Assembly (NCBI GenBank): GCA_947492885.1
Contig: CANLPK010000013.1
Location: forward strand, 1 to 49,348
Length of the DNA: 49,348 nt
Source: Bacteroidota bacterium
GTDB taxonomy: Bacteria; Bacteroidota; Bacteroidia; UKL13-3
Direction of reading: 5' to 3'
Under the pieces are notes generated by a model. The model did not search any database. It was not told where the DNA came from and saw only the letters and a program-made list of their open reading frames with translations. A program made the position numbers and the translations under genes. Of this stretch, positions 42,334-49,348 are shown one piece after another (position 1 is the stretch's first letter; every line of letters begins with the position of its first letter).

Positions 42334-43853
42334 TACTGAGGGAATTTCACATCCTTTATTATTTCAATCCGTTTATCATTTAAAATATAATCAGGAAGGT
42401 TCCCATTATCAATAATAACTGGGCTTTTATGATTTTGCAAAAGCAATTCAATTTGTTCTGTATTAGGAACTACTGTATACACTATTAAATCGGTGAAGTA
42501 TAAAACCTGAGTAGCATTCAAATATCCAACTCCAAAAATCACAACTTCCTTTCCTTTGTATCTGTCTTGCAATACTGATATACTATGCTGCGTTTGTTTA
42601 ATTTGGCTTAGCTTCAATGGACTAAAGTGGTCTGCTAATGTTTGACGAATATTGATCCCTTTGAATATTAAAAAAAGTATTATTGAAAAAAAAAGTAGCG
42701 GCCGTCTCAATACATTAATTCTATCGGTCAATTGTGTCATCAAATATCCAAGCGACAAATAGATAAATGGGCTTACTATAAACACAAAGGTGGTCATTTT
42801 GGTAGCCGCAAATGAGAAGAATACATAAACGAAAATCACTGAACTAAATACAAGAATTTGATGATGCTTGTTTTTCATTCTAGGAAACAAAACTAAAAGA
42901 CTTATAAGAATAATGATTGCTCCTAGATGCTTGTAAAAGGGATATAAAATCTGCAGTCCTTCCAAATAGAAATACCAAGGACCTTCATGCAATTCTACTA
43001 CTTCAGTAAAATGTTTTGAAATGAGTTGAAACTCCTCCGAGGCCAATACAGGATATGTTTTTAGGATGTAAATCTGCCATGGTAAGAATATCATTACGCA
43101 AGCTATTATTGCCAGTAAAAGATGCAAGTATCGCCGCCAATGAAGCCTAAACTCCTTCATGAAAACCAACGACAAACCCCAACCTAAGAATACTAATAAA
43201 CCAGCTAGCCACTTCACCAGAACTGCCATGCCGGCGAGAACCCCAACAAACAAAGCCCATTTCCAACTTTTCGTTTCGAGATAATTCAAATACGCCCATA
43301 TGCTTGCAGTGATATAGAATACAAACGAAATATCATTTTGGTCATTACAAGCCGCCCCACTTACCAATGCAAGGGGGTAATACGCTATGGTATAAATCAA
43401 AGCAGTATAATACGCAACTTTTCGATCAGTGATTTTTGTTGCAATTGAAAATAGTAAACCTATTTGGATGCTTGCTAAAATAGCCCCTGGTAATCGTGCT
43501 GCTAAAATTGTTGGACCTAACAGTTTAATACTAATGGCCATCTGCCATAAAAACAATGGCTGCTTATGTAGCCAATAATGACATTCCACCCAGCCCGTAG
43601 GGAGCCTAATTAAAGTATCATCGTATAATGTTGGTATCAACCAATGTTTAGTGAAGTTCTTCGCAACCACAGCATGAAACGATTCATCCCAAATATTTAA
43701 GATGGGGTCGAATAATATAAAAGCCAACCTCAATAAAAACCCTGAACAAATCAAAAGCAATAAAGAACCTCTTCTTTCCTTAGTAAATAAACGAAAGCTA
43801 TAAATTCCAGTAACCACAGACAATAGAAGTATTATGCAAAGAATTAGAGTCAT
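42330..43853 (-). CDS. GT39-type (ArnT/PMT-like) membrane glycosyltransferase
   Basis: The 507-residue protein has about eleven hydrophobic segments and the N-terminal periplasmic loop of GT-C family enzymes. The acidic NIWDESFHAVVAKNF (residues 53-67) carries the catalytic Asp-Glu, and WLHKQPLFLWQ near 94 is the ArnT/dolichyl-phosphate-mannose mannosyltransferase segment. Such enzymes move a sugar from a lipid-linked donor to a periplasmic acceptor, for example lipid A (ArnT) or a protein. Which one is unclear here. It stands alone on the minus strand, convergent with the GT2 gene, and no promoter was recognised upstream. Confidence 0.85.
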   Translation of the reverse strand: MTLILCIILLLSVVTGIYSFRLFTKERRGSLLLLICSGFLLRLAFILFDPILNIWDESFHAVVAKNFTKHWLIPTLYDDTLIRLPTGWVECHYWLHKQPLFLWQMAISIKLLGPTILAARLPGAILASIQIGLLFSIATKITDRKVAYYTALIYTIAYYPLALVSGAACNDQNDISFVFYITASIWAYLNYLETKSWKWALFVGVLAGMAVLVKWLAGLLVFLGWGLSLVFMKEFRLHWRRYLHLLLAIIACVMIFLPWQIYILKTYPVLASEEFQLISKHFTEVVELHEGPWYFYLEGLQILYPFYKHLGAIIILISLLVLFPRMKNKHHQILVFSSVIFVYVFFSFAATKMTTFVFIVSPFIYLSLGYLMTQLTDRINVLRRPLLFFSIILFLIFKGINIRQTLADHFSPLKLSQIKQTQHSISVLQDRYKGKEVVIFGVGYLNATQVLYFTDLIVYTVVPNTEQIELLLQNHKSPVIIDNGNLPDYILNDKRIEIIKDVKFPQY

Positions 43854-43979
43854 AAAGACTTATACAATGAGGTGCAATTTAATATAATTGTGGATTTGAC
43901 TGATTAAAATCAGCTATCGGTGAATTCTCCCCCTTTTTGCTTTGTTTTCATATTCTTTAAGCCATTCAAACCGATTCGC

Positions 43980-44012
43980 TTGCTTCACATGTTGAAAATA
44001 TTTGTATTTTCG
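43980..44012 (+). promoter_or_regulatory. Promoter of sucD
   Basis: TTG (43980-43982), a 22-base spacer and TATTTTCG (44005-44012) fit TTG-N17-23-TAnnTTYG. The leader to the ATG at 44032 is 19 bases. The TTG at 44002 that begins the longer frame is inside this promoter. Confidence 0.6.
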
Positions 44013-44031
44013 CGCCACAAAAAAAAATACC

Positions 44032-44910
44032 ATGTCAGTTTTAGTAAATAAGTCATCGAAAATCATAGTGCAAGGATTCACAGGTACCGAAGGTACCTTC
44101 CATGCTACGCAAATGATTGAATACGGAACGCAGTTAGTAGGAGGCGTTACTCCAGGAAAAGGAGGTCAAACACATCTAGATAAACCTGTTTTTAATACGG
44201 TAGCTGATGCTGTAAAAAATACTGGAGCCAATGTGAGTATCATATTTGTTCCACCCATGTTTGCTGCCGATGCAATTATGGAAGCAGCCGATGCAGGTAT
44301 TGCCCTTGTGGTATGTATCACCGAAGGAATTCCAGTACAGGACATGGTTAAGGTAAAAGAATATCTAAACGGCAAAAACACTCGCTTAATAGGCCCTAAC
44401 TGCCCTGGTGTAATTACTAGTGATGAGTGCAAGGTTGGTATCATGCCAGGATTTATATTCAAGAAAGGTAGAGTGGGTATCGTATCTAAATCAGGAACTC
44501 TTACTTATGAAGCTGCCGATCAAGTAGTGAAAGCCGGTTTGGGAATATCAACTGCAATTGGAATCGGAGGCGACCCAATTATTGGTACAACTACCAAAGA
44601 AGCTGTTGAATTATTTATGAACGATCCTGAAACTGACGCTATCATTATGATTGGTGAAATTGGTGGAGGCATGGAAGCAGAAGCTGCTCGTTGGATAAAG
44701 GACAATAACAAAAAACCAGTAGTAGGCTTTATTGCTGGCCAAACTGCGCCTCCGGGACGCCGTATGGGACACGCCGGTGCAATTGTAGGTGGAGCAGAAG
44801 ATACTGCTGCTGCAAAAATGAAAATCATGCGTGAATGTGGTATCACTGTTTGTGAATCACCCGCCGTACTTGGTGAAACTGTAGCTGAAATGCTTTCTAA
44901 AACTGCATAA
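44032..44910 (+). CDS. sucD: Succinate-CoA ligase subunit alpha
   Basis: The 292-residue protein is SucD, which forms succinyl-CoA ligase with SucC and catalyses the only substrate-level phosphorylation step of the TCA cycle. Family landmarks are [21 protein letters not shown] (about residues 12-32, CoA-binding), [30 protein letters not shown] near 122, and the phospho-histidine loop [22 protein letters not shown] near residue 235 with its His. The length is typical. The ATG at 44032 gives the family N-terminus; a TTG ten codons upstream overlaps the promoter. sucC is not adjacent, as is often the case in this phylum, and a strong terminator follows, so it is a single-gene unit. Confidence 0.96.
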   Translation: MSVLVNKSSKIIVQGFTGTEGTFHATQMIEYGTQLVGGVTPGKGGQTHLDKPVFNTVADAVKNTGANVSIIFVPPMFAADAIMEAADAGIALVVCITEGIPVQDMVKVKEYLNGKNTRLIGPNCPGVITSDECKVGIMPGFIFKKGRVGIVSKSGTLTYEAADQVVKAGLGISTAIGIGGDPIIGTTTKEAVELFMNDPETDAIIMIGEIGGGMEAEAARWIKDNNKKPVVGFIAGQTAPPGRRMGHAGAIVGGAEDTAAAKMKIMRECGITVCESPAVLGETVAEMLSKTA

Positions 44911-44940
44911 TAATTGCAGTTCTCAAAAATATAAATTAAA

Positions 44941-44969
44941 AGCCCTCAAATTCTTTTGAGGGCTTTTTT
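44941..44969 (+). terminator. Intrinsic terminator of sucD
   Basis: AGCCCTCAAA (44941-44950) and TTTGAGGGCT (44955-44964) form a perfect 10-base stem with a TTCT loop, followed by five T. It ends 30 bases after the sucD stop. On the other strand it could help end the convergent CDF gene, though that side has only a weak T-run. Confidence 0.9.
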
Positions 44970-45004
44970 ATTGTATGCTAGTTTTGTTTTGGGTTCATTT
45001 TTAT

Positions 45005-45907
45005 TTAGCATCCTTCTTCACAATCTTTCATTTCCAACTCGAACGTTGAATGATGTATATTGATATGTTCTAATTGATGTTTGATACGTTGTTTAACACT
45101 TTCAAATTTTAGCATATCATTTTCCTTTAAAACCAAATGAGCTGTCATCGCATTCTCATTACTACTGATAGCCCAAATATGTATGTGGTGTACTCCAGAA
45201 ACTTCAGGTGTATTCAAAATTATTTCTTTTACTTTCCCTAAATTAATATTTCTGGGGATGCCATCTAATACCAATCTTATACTATCATTCAATAATTGCC
45301 AAGTTGCAACAAGCAAAACAATCGCAATCAAGAAACTAATAACAGTATCAAGCCAGTACCAATGGGTATAGTAAATTACTACACCTGTTACAACCACTCC
45401 TAAAGCAACCAAAGCATCTCCTAGTAAATGAAGATACGCTCCTTTTAAGTTCAAATCTTTCTCCTTGTCTTTCAGGAACAATAATGCAGAACTCACATTA
45501 ATAAAAACCCCAACCAAGGCTACCATTGAAATAACTGTTCCTTGTATTTCATCCTGATTCCCTAAACGTTGAATACCCTCATAAAAAATTGCGATGGTAG
45601 TAACAATTAATAGTAATGCATTCAATAAGGAAGCTAGAATGCTAAATTTTTTGAGACCATAAGTATACTTATCATTAGCTCCTACCTTCATCATTTTAAA
45701 TGCAACCAGTGAAAAACCCAACCCAATAACATCTGATAAATTATGCCCAGCATCACTTATTAACGCTAATGAAGATTGATAATACCCAACAATAAATTCT
45801 GTAATTACAAAGAGTGAATTAAAAACAATGCCAATAATAAACGCCTTATTTACATTTTGCAAAAAATGCCTATGGTGATGGTGGTGCTCTGTATGATTGG
45901 CTTCCAT
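45005..45907 (-). CDS. Cation diffusion facilitator (Zn2+ efflux) transporter
   Basis: The 300-residue protein is a CDF transporter that exchanges cytosolic divalent metal, most likely zinc, for protons. It has six hydrophobic segments, a His-rich N-terminus (HTEHHHHHRH, residues 5-14) and a cytosolic C-terminal domain beginning near residue 215. The transport site shows the Zn-type HxxxD pairs: DAGHNLSD in TM2 (about 52-59) and HLLGDAL in TM5 (about 159-165). The sequence ends in CEEGC, with two Cys that could bind metal. A -7 element (TAAATTCG, 45928-45935) precedes it. It is monocistronic; no metal sensor lies nearby. Confidence 0.92.
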   Translation of the reverse strand: MEANHTEHHHHHRHFLQNVNKAFIIGIVFNSLFVITEFIVGYYQSSLALISDAGHNLSDVIGLGFSLVAFKMMKVGANDKYTYGLKKFSILASLLNALLLIVTTIAIFYEGIQRLGNQDEIQGTVISMVALVGVFINVSSALLFLKDKEKDLNLKGAYLHLLGDALVALGVVVTGVVIYYTHWYWLDTVISFLIAIVLLVATWQLLNDSIRLVLDGIPRNINLGKVKEIILNTPEVSGVHHIHIWAISSNENAMTAHLVLKENDMLKFESVKQRIKHQLEHINIHHSTFELEMKDCEEGC

Positions 45908-45927
45908 GCTATGACTAATTAATCAAT

Positions 45928-45935
45928 CGAATTTA
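45928..45935 (-). promoter_or_regulatory. -7 promoter element of the CDF transporter gene
   Basis: The minus strand reads TAAATTCG, a TAnnTTYG match, 20 bases before the ATG at 45907. No clear -33 TTG is present. Confidence 0.45.
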
Positions 45936-46131
45936 AGTCCCCACCTTTGTTATGGAGAACTAAAATTTCAATCAAATAATATGAATATTTTCAAAGGTAC
46001 TAATTTGGTATCAAGACGCAATAATTAGGGTTTTGCTATTTCAAATTGCTATTCTCTAAATTAATTCCACTTTTCCATAATGAATTTTAAAAGAACTTAA
46101 TTTCAATGTTAAAAAAACGAGGTCTAAAGTG

Positions 46132-46139
46132 TAATTTCG
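46132..46139 (+). promoter_or_regulatory. -7 promoter element of the UXS gene
   Basis: TAATTTCG is a TAnnTTYG match, 19 bases before the ATG at 46159. No good -33 TTG is seen at the expected distance. Confidence 0.45.
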
Positions 46140-46158
46140 CAACATAATCGTTTGCGAT

Positions 46159-47139
46159 ATGAGTAATAAAAAAAGAATTCTTATCACTGGAGGAGCCGGT
46201 TTTCTCGGTTCACATCTATGTGATCGATTTATAAATGAAGGTTATCATGTTATAGCAATGGATAACCTAATCACTGGTGATATCAGGAATATAGAGCACC
46301 TCTTTCATCTTCCAAATTTTGAATTCTATCATCATGATGTAAGCAAATTTGTTTATGTACCTGGCGATTTACATTATATCTTACACTTTGCTTCACCTGC
46401 ATCCCCAATTGATTATTTGAAAATTCCAATTCAAACCTTGAAAGTTGGTTCTCTTGGAATTCATAATTGCCTTGGACTTGCTAAAGCAAAAAATGCACGA
46501 TTACTCATCGCATCTACGAGCGAAATTTATGGAGATCCAATGGTGCATCCTCAAAATGAAGATTATTGGGGAAATGTGAACCCAATTGGCCCTCGTGGTG
46601 TATACGACGAGGCAAAGCGTTTTCAAGAAGCCATCACCATGGCATATCATACCTATCACAACCTTGAAACTCGAATTATTCGCATATTCAATACTTACGG
46701 ACCTCGTATGCGACTTAATGATGGCCGCGCACTTCCTGCATTCATTGGCCAAGCCTTGCGTGGAGAAGATCTCACAGTATTTGGAGATGGCTCTCAAACA
46801 CGTTCGTTCTGCTATGTTGATGATTTGGTTGAAGGAATTTATCGTCTTCTCTTAAGTGATTATCATATGCCTGTAAATATTGGAAATCCTGATGAGATTA
46901 GTTTGAAAGATTTTGCAGAGGAAGTTATAAAACTAACAGGCACAACTCAGAAAATCGTTTATAAGCCACTTCCTGTCGACGATCCAAAACAAAGAAAACC
47001 AGATATCACTAGAGCTAAAGAAATCCTAGGATGGGAACCCAAAGTAAGTCGCGCTGAAGGATTGAAAAAAACCTACGAGTATTTCAAAAACTTGCCTCAA
47101 GAAGAATGGTTTAAGCAACCTAAGTTTCATGATCAATAA
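46159..47139 (+). CDS. uxs: UDP-glucuronate decarboxylase (UDP-xylose synthase)
   Basis: The 326-residue extended SDR converts UDP-glucuronic acid to UDP-xylose, a donor for surface glycans. The NAD-binding loop [16 protein letters not shown] lies at residues 9-24 and the family stretch [21 protein letters not shown] near 78. The catalytic STSEIYGDP comes before YDEAKR (the YxxxK pair) near 149-153. Downstream are IFNTYGPRM and [19 protein letters not shown]. These match UXS enzymes more closely than GalE or RmlB. The length is typical. It is flanked by the CDF transporter and korA, without adjacent glycosyltransferase genes, so it may feed the GT genes elsewhere in the window. Confidence 0.93.
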   Translation: MSNKKRILITGGAGFLGSHLCDRFINEGYHVIAMDNLITGDIRNIEHLFHLPNFEFYHHDVSKFVYVPGDLHYILHFASPASPIDYLKIPIQTLKVGSLGIHNCLGLAKAKNARLLIASTSEIYGDPMVHPQNEDYWGNVNPIGPRGVYDEAKRFQEAITMAYHTYHNLETRIIRIFNTYGPRMRLNDGRALPAFIGQALRGEDLTVFGDGSQTRSFCYVDDLVEGIYRLLLSDYHMPVNIGNPDEISLKDFAEEVIKLTGTTQKIVYKPLPVDDPKQRKPDITRAKEILGWEPKVSRAEGLKKTYEYFKNLPQEEWFKQPKFHDQ

Positions 47140-47581
47140 TTGACCTCTATAGGAGCCAATTGCTGATTAATCGAATGCTACTCTAACTCATACTTTTCTA
47201 TTTCGTTCAATTTGCGTTAACCTCTTTTTTGAGGATACTTTTGACAACACAGTCAAAATTCCAAGAAATGCCATGACCGAAATCATAAATATTATTCTGC
47301 TAAATTGCTGCAGTTAATATAGTGGTTTTCAAGCTCCGTTTTTTAATCTAATTTACAATGAACCATCTCACAGTTCCTTGCCAAAACCCTTATCAGGAAG
47401 TATTTTCAAAGCCACTTTCCAAAATCCGAAAGCCACTCAAATTACATTTTGGCCTTGTCTAGATACCTACAAAAAATTCAATTTTTTCCTTCCCTTTTTT
47501 CAACTATAATTATTGCAAAAAGTATTACCTTCGCCCTACTTTTTCTAGAACTCAATAATCTTTATAATTTGAATTTGTTTT
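47140..47581. other. Intergenic region between uxs and korA, 442 bases
   Basis: No gene or RNA was recognised. Direct copies of AAAGCCACT lie at 47408-47416 and 47429-47437. CCAAAAT (47419-47425) pairs with ATTTTGG (47446-47452), and GCCAAAA (47380-47386) also pairs with TTTTGGC (47447-47453), so alternative hairpins are possible. A short CCTC/GAGG stem occurs near 47221-47234. The korA -7 element is at 47526-47533. A 34-codon frame at 47358-47462 has no visible ribosome site. Confidence 0.5.
47526..47533 (+). promoter_or_regulatory. -7 promoter element of korA
   Basis: TACCTTCG is a TAnnTTYG match, 48 bases before the ATG at 47582. The nearest TTG (47513-47515) is too close to be its -33 element. 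Confidence 0.4.
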
Positions 47582-49348
47582 ATGTCTGATGCACAACAAT
47601 TATCTTCGGTAGTCATTCGGTTTGCAGGCGATAGCGGCGATGGAATGCAGCTCACGGGTTCACAATTTACCAACTCTTCGGCGTTGATTGGAAATGACCT
47701 ATCTACATTTCCGGATTTCCCTGCCGAAATTCGTGCACCTTTGGGAACACTTCCTGGGGTTTCGGGTTTCCAATTACACTTTAGCTCTGAAGCAATTTAT
47801 ACTCCAGGTGATATTTGCGATGTATTGGTGGTAATGAATGTTGCTGCTTTAACGGTGAACCTAAAGCAATTGAAAGCTGGTGGTACTATCATTCTTAATA
47901 CGGATGGCTTCGACCCTAAAAACCTTCGTCTTGCTGGTTTAACAGAAGAGAATAACCCAATGACAGATGGTTCACTGGATAAATATCAAGTGAAGCGTGT
48001 TGACGTAACGAAGATGGTTCGCGAACTTTTAAAGGAAAGTGGATTGGGTGTAAAGGAAATCGACCGTTGTAAGAATATGTTCGTATTAGGTTTACTCTTC
48101 TGGATGTACAACCGCGATACAAAACCGACGGAAGGTTATTTGCAAAGTAAATTTGGGAAAAAACCAGAGGTTTTAGAAGGAAACTTAAAAGCGCTAAAAG
48201 CAGGATATGCTTTTGGCGAAACCACCGAAAGTTTTGCAGTAACTTATGAAGTTACAAAGGCAAAACTTGCAAAAGGTGAATATCGGAGTATCACAGGTAA
48301 TGAAGCTACCGCTTATGGCTTAATCGCAGCAGCACAAAAAGCAAATTTACCATTGTTCCTAGGCGCATATCCTATCACACCAGCATCGGATGTATTGCAC
48401 GAACTAAGTAAACATAAAAGTTTTGGAGTAAAAACATTTCAAGCCGAAGATGAGATTGCGGGTATTACCAGTGCCATTGGCGCGTCGTTTGGTGGTAACT
48501 TAGCAGTAACTCTTTCGAGTGGCCCTGGTATTGCCTTAAAAGGCGAAGCCATCGGATTGGCCACGATGTTCGAACTACCATTAGTAATTATAAATGTTCA
48601 ACGCGGTGGGCCTTCAACTGGCTTACCTACTAAAACGGAACAATCCGATTTAATGCAAGCTTATTATGGTCGTAATGGTGAATGCCCAGTTGCGATTATA
48701 GCAGCCAACGGACCAAGTGATGCTTTTGCTGCCACATTCGAGGCATGCCGTATTGCATTACAACATATGATTCCTGTATTTGTTCTTACCGATGGATATA
48801 TTGCCAATGGTGCAGAACCTTGGAAGTTCCCTAAATCGTCAGACCTACCAGAAATTAAAGTCTCTCAAATAAAAGAGAAAAACTCAGAGGATAAAAATAA
48901 ATTCCTTCCTTATCTCCGCGATGAGAAATTAGCTCGCCCTTGGGCAATCCCAGGCACCCCTGGATTGGAACATCGTATTGGTGGTATCGAGAAACAAAAT
49001 ATAACAGGTAATATTAGTTACGATTCAGATAACCATGAATTCATGGTGAAATTACGCCAAGAAAAAGTGGATCGTATTGCCGACTATATTCCATTACAGC
49101 AATTGGATAGTGGGGAAGAATCGGGCGATTTGTTAATTGTCGGTTGGGGTAGTACTTATGGTGCAATCAAAACAGCAGTGCGCCAAGCCTTAAATCAAGG
49201 AAAGAAAGTTTCACATGTGCATCTTCGTCATATCAGCCCTTTCCCTAAAAATTTGGGTGATATACTTAAGAACTTCAAAACCGTGATAGTTCCTGAAATG
49301 AATAATGGCCAATTGGTAAAAATTCTTCGCGATAAATATTTCGTTGAT
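47582..49348 (+). CDS. korA: 2-oxoacid:ferredoxin oxidoreductase subunit alpha (KorA), 3' truncated by window
   Basis: The frame is open from the ATG at 47582 to the end of the window, 589 codons, and no stop is reached, so the last residues are missing (related subunits have about 610-620). The N-terminal gamma-like domain begins VVIRFAGDSGDGMQLTGSQF (about residues 11-30). The alpha domain starts near 240 with ITGNEATAYGLIAAA and includes GAYPITPASDVLHELS, FQAEDEIAG, SSGPGIALKGEAIGLA and RGGPSTGLPTKTEQSDL. These are hallmarks of KorA-type subunits of 2-oxoglutarate:ferredoxin oxidoreductase, which converts 2-oxoglutarate to succinyl-CoA and reduced ferredoxin. The TPP-binding beta subunit is expected just to the right. 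Together with SucD it marks the succinyl-CoA node. Confidence 0.93.
   Translation, partial: MSDAQQLSSVVIRFAGDSGDGMQLTGSQFTNSSALIGNDLSTFPDFPAEIRAPLGTLPGVSGFQLHFSSEAIYTPGDICDVLVVMNVAALTVNLKQLKAGGTIILNTDGFDPKNLRLAGLTEENNPMTDGSLDKYQVKRVDVTKMVRELLKESGLGVKEIDRCKNMFVLGLLFWMYNRDTKPTEGYLQSKFGKKPEVLEGNLKALKAGYAFGETTESFAVTYEVTKAKLAKGEYRSITGNEATAYGLIAAAQKANLPLFLGAYPITPASDVLHELSKHKSFGVKTFQAEDEIAGITSAIGASFGGNLAVTLSSGPGIALKGEAIGLATMFELPLVIINVQRGGPSTGLPTKTEQSDLMQAYYGRNGECPVAIIAANGPSDAFAATFEACRIALQHMIPVFVLTDGYIANGAEPWKFPKSSDLPEIKVSQIKEKNSEDKNKFLPYLRDEKLARPWAIPGTPGLEHRIGGIEKQNITGNISYDSDNHEFMVKLRQEKVDRIADYIPLQQLDSGEESGDLLIVGWGSTYGAIKTAVRQALNQGKKVSHVHLRHISPFPKNLGDILKNFKTVIVPEMNNGQLVKILRDKYFVD

Noticed and set aside
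47358-47462. A 34-codon open frame (MNHLTV...) in the gap before korA.
   Set aside because: No ribosome site or promoter precedes it, and its repeated Lys-Pro-Leu residues only reflect the direct DNA repeat.
1-49348. CRISPR arrays, tRNA or rRNA genes, transposases, integrases or phage genes.
   Set aside because: No regularly spaced repeats, no cloverleaf-like intergenic sequence and no matching proteins were seen by eye; a tRNA or covariance-model search was not possible.

Overview
The window is AT-rich chromosomal DNA from a member of the Bacteroidota. The evidence is a set of lineage-specific families: a long gingipain-type PorU2 peptidase of the type IX secretion system (T9SS), a CHU_C/T9SS type B sorting domain, two TonB-dependent receptors with carboxypeptidase-like regulatory N-termini (one paired with a DUF4249 lipoprotein), an IPExxxVDY-type protein, an UpxY/NusG-like protein, and repeated TAnnTTTG (or TAnnTTCG) -7 promoter elements close to start codons. 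The genus cannot be named from the sequence. I saw no tRNA, rRNA, CRISPR array, insertion sequence or phage gene, so this looks like ordinary core-genome DNA.

Layout. 1-1589: 3' part of an ABC exporter and a CpsB/YwqE-type PHP phosphatase (surface polysaccharide export). 1603-5451: DUF3108 protein, a small conserved protein, an RlmI-type rRNA methyltransferase with an IPExxxVDY-like protein, and an atypical SDR. 5706-8318: an 870-residue protein with a duplicated N-terminal module and two CbxX/CbbX-type AAA domains, the least explained gene here. 8337-11258: CoA-binding protein, YidC insertase and a histidine phosphatase. 11354-15731: an UpxY/NusG paralogue followed, after a terminator-like hairpin, by a 1221-residue secreted protein with six PKD-like repeats and a T9SS type B tail. 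15802-20111: DUF2797 protein with a GT9 glycosyltransferase, a saccharopine-dehydrogenase-like enzyme, an atypical SDR and a small membrane protein. 20298-23591: Oar-like TonB-dependent receptor. 23935-27362: LpxH-like phosphoesterase with a GT-B glycosyltransferase, aldo/keto reductase and RadC. 27472-33142: PorU2 and a secreted Lys/Pro/Ala-rich protein. 33228-36403: DUF4249 lipoprotein and its TonB-dependent receptor. 36421-43853: thioesterase, lipoprotein, fatty acid desaturase, GT2, outer-membrane barrel, processive-type GT2 and a GT39-type transferase. 44032-49348: SucD, a zinc CDF transporter, UDP-glucuronate decarboxylase and a KorA subunit that runs off the right end.

Shared themes. 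Many genes serve the cell envelope: glycan synthesis and export (ABC exporter, CpsB, GT9, GT-B, two GT2, GT39, UXS), lipid A-type phosphoesterase chemistry, membrane protein insertion (YidC), outer-membrane barrels and TonB receptors, and T9SS processing with at least one likely T9SS cargo. SucD and KorA are both tied to the 2-oxoglutarate/succinyl-CoA node of central metabolism. Most transcription units are one or two genes long. The promoter elements found by eye agree with those units and in several cases help to choose the start codon.
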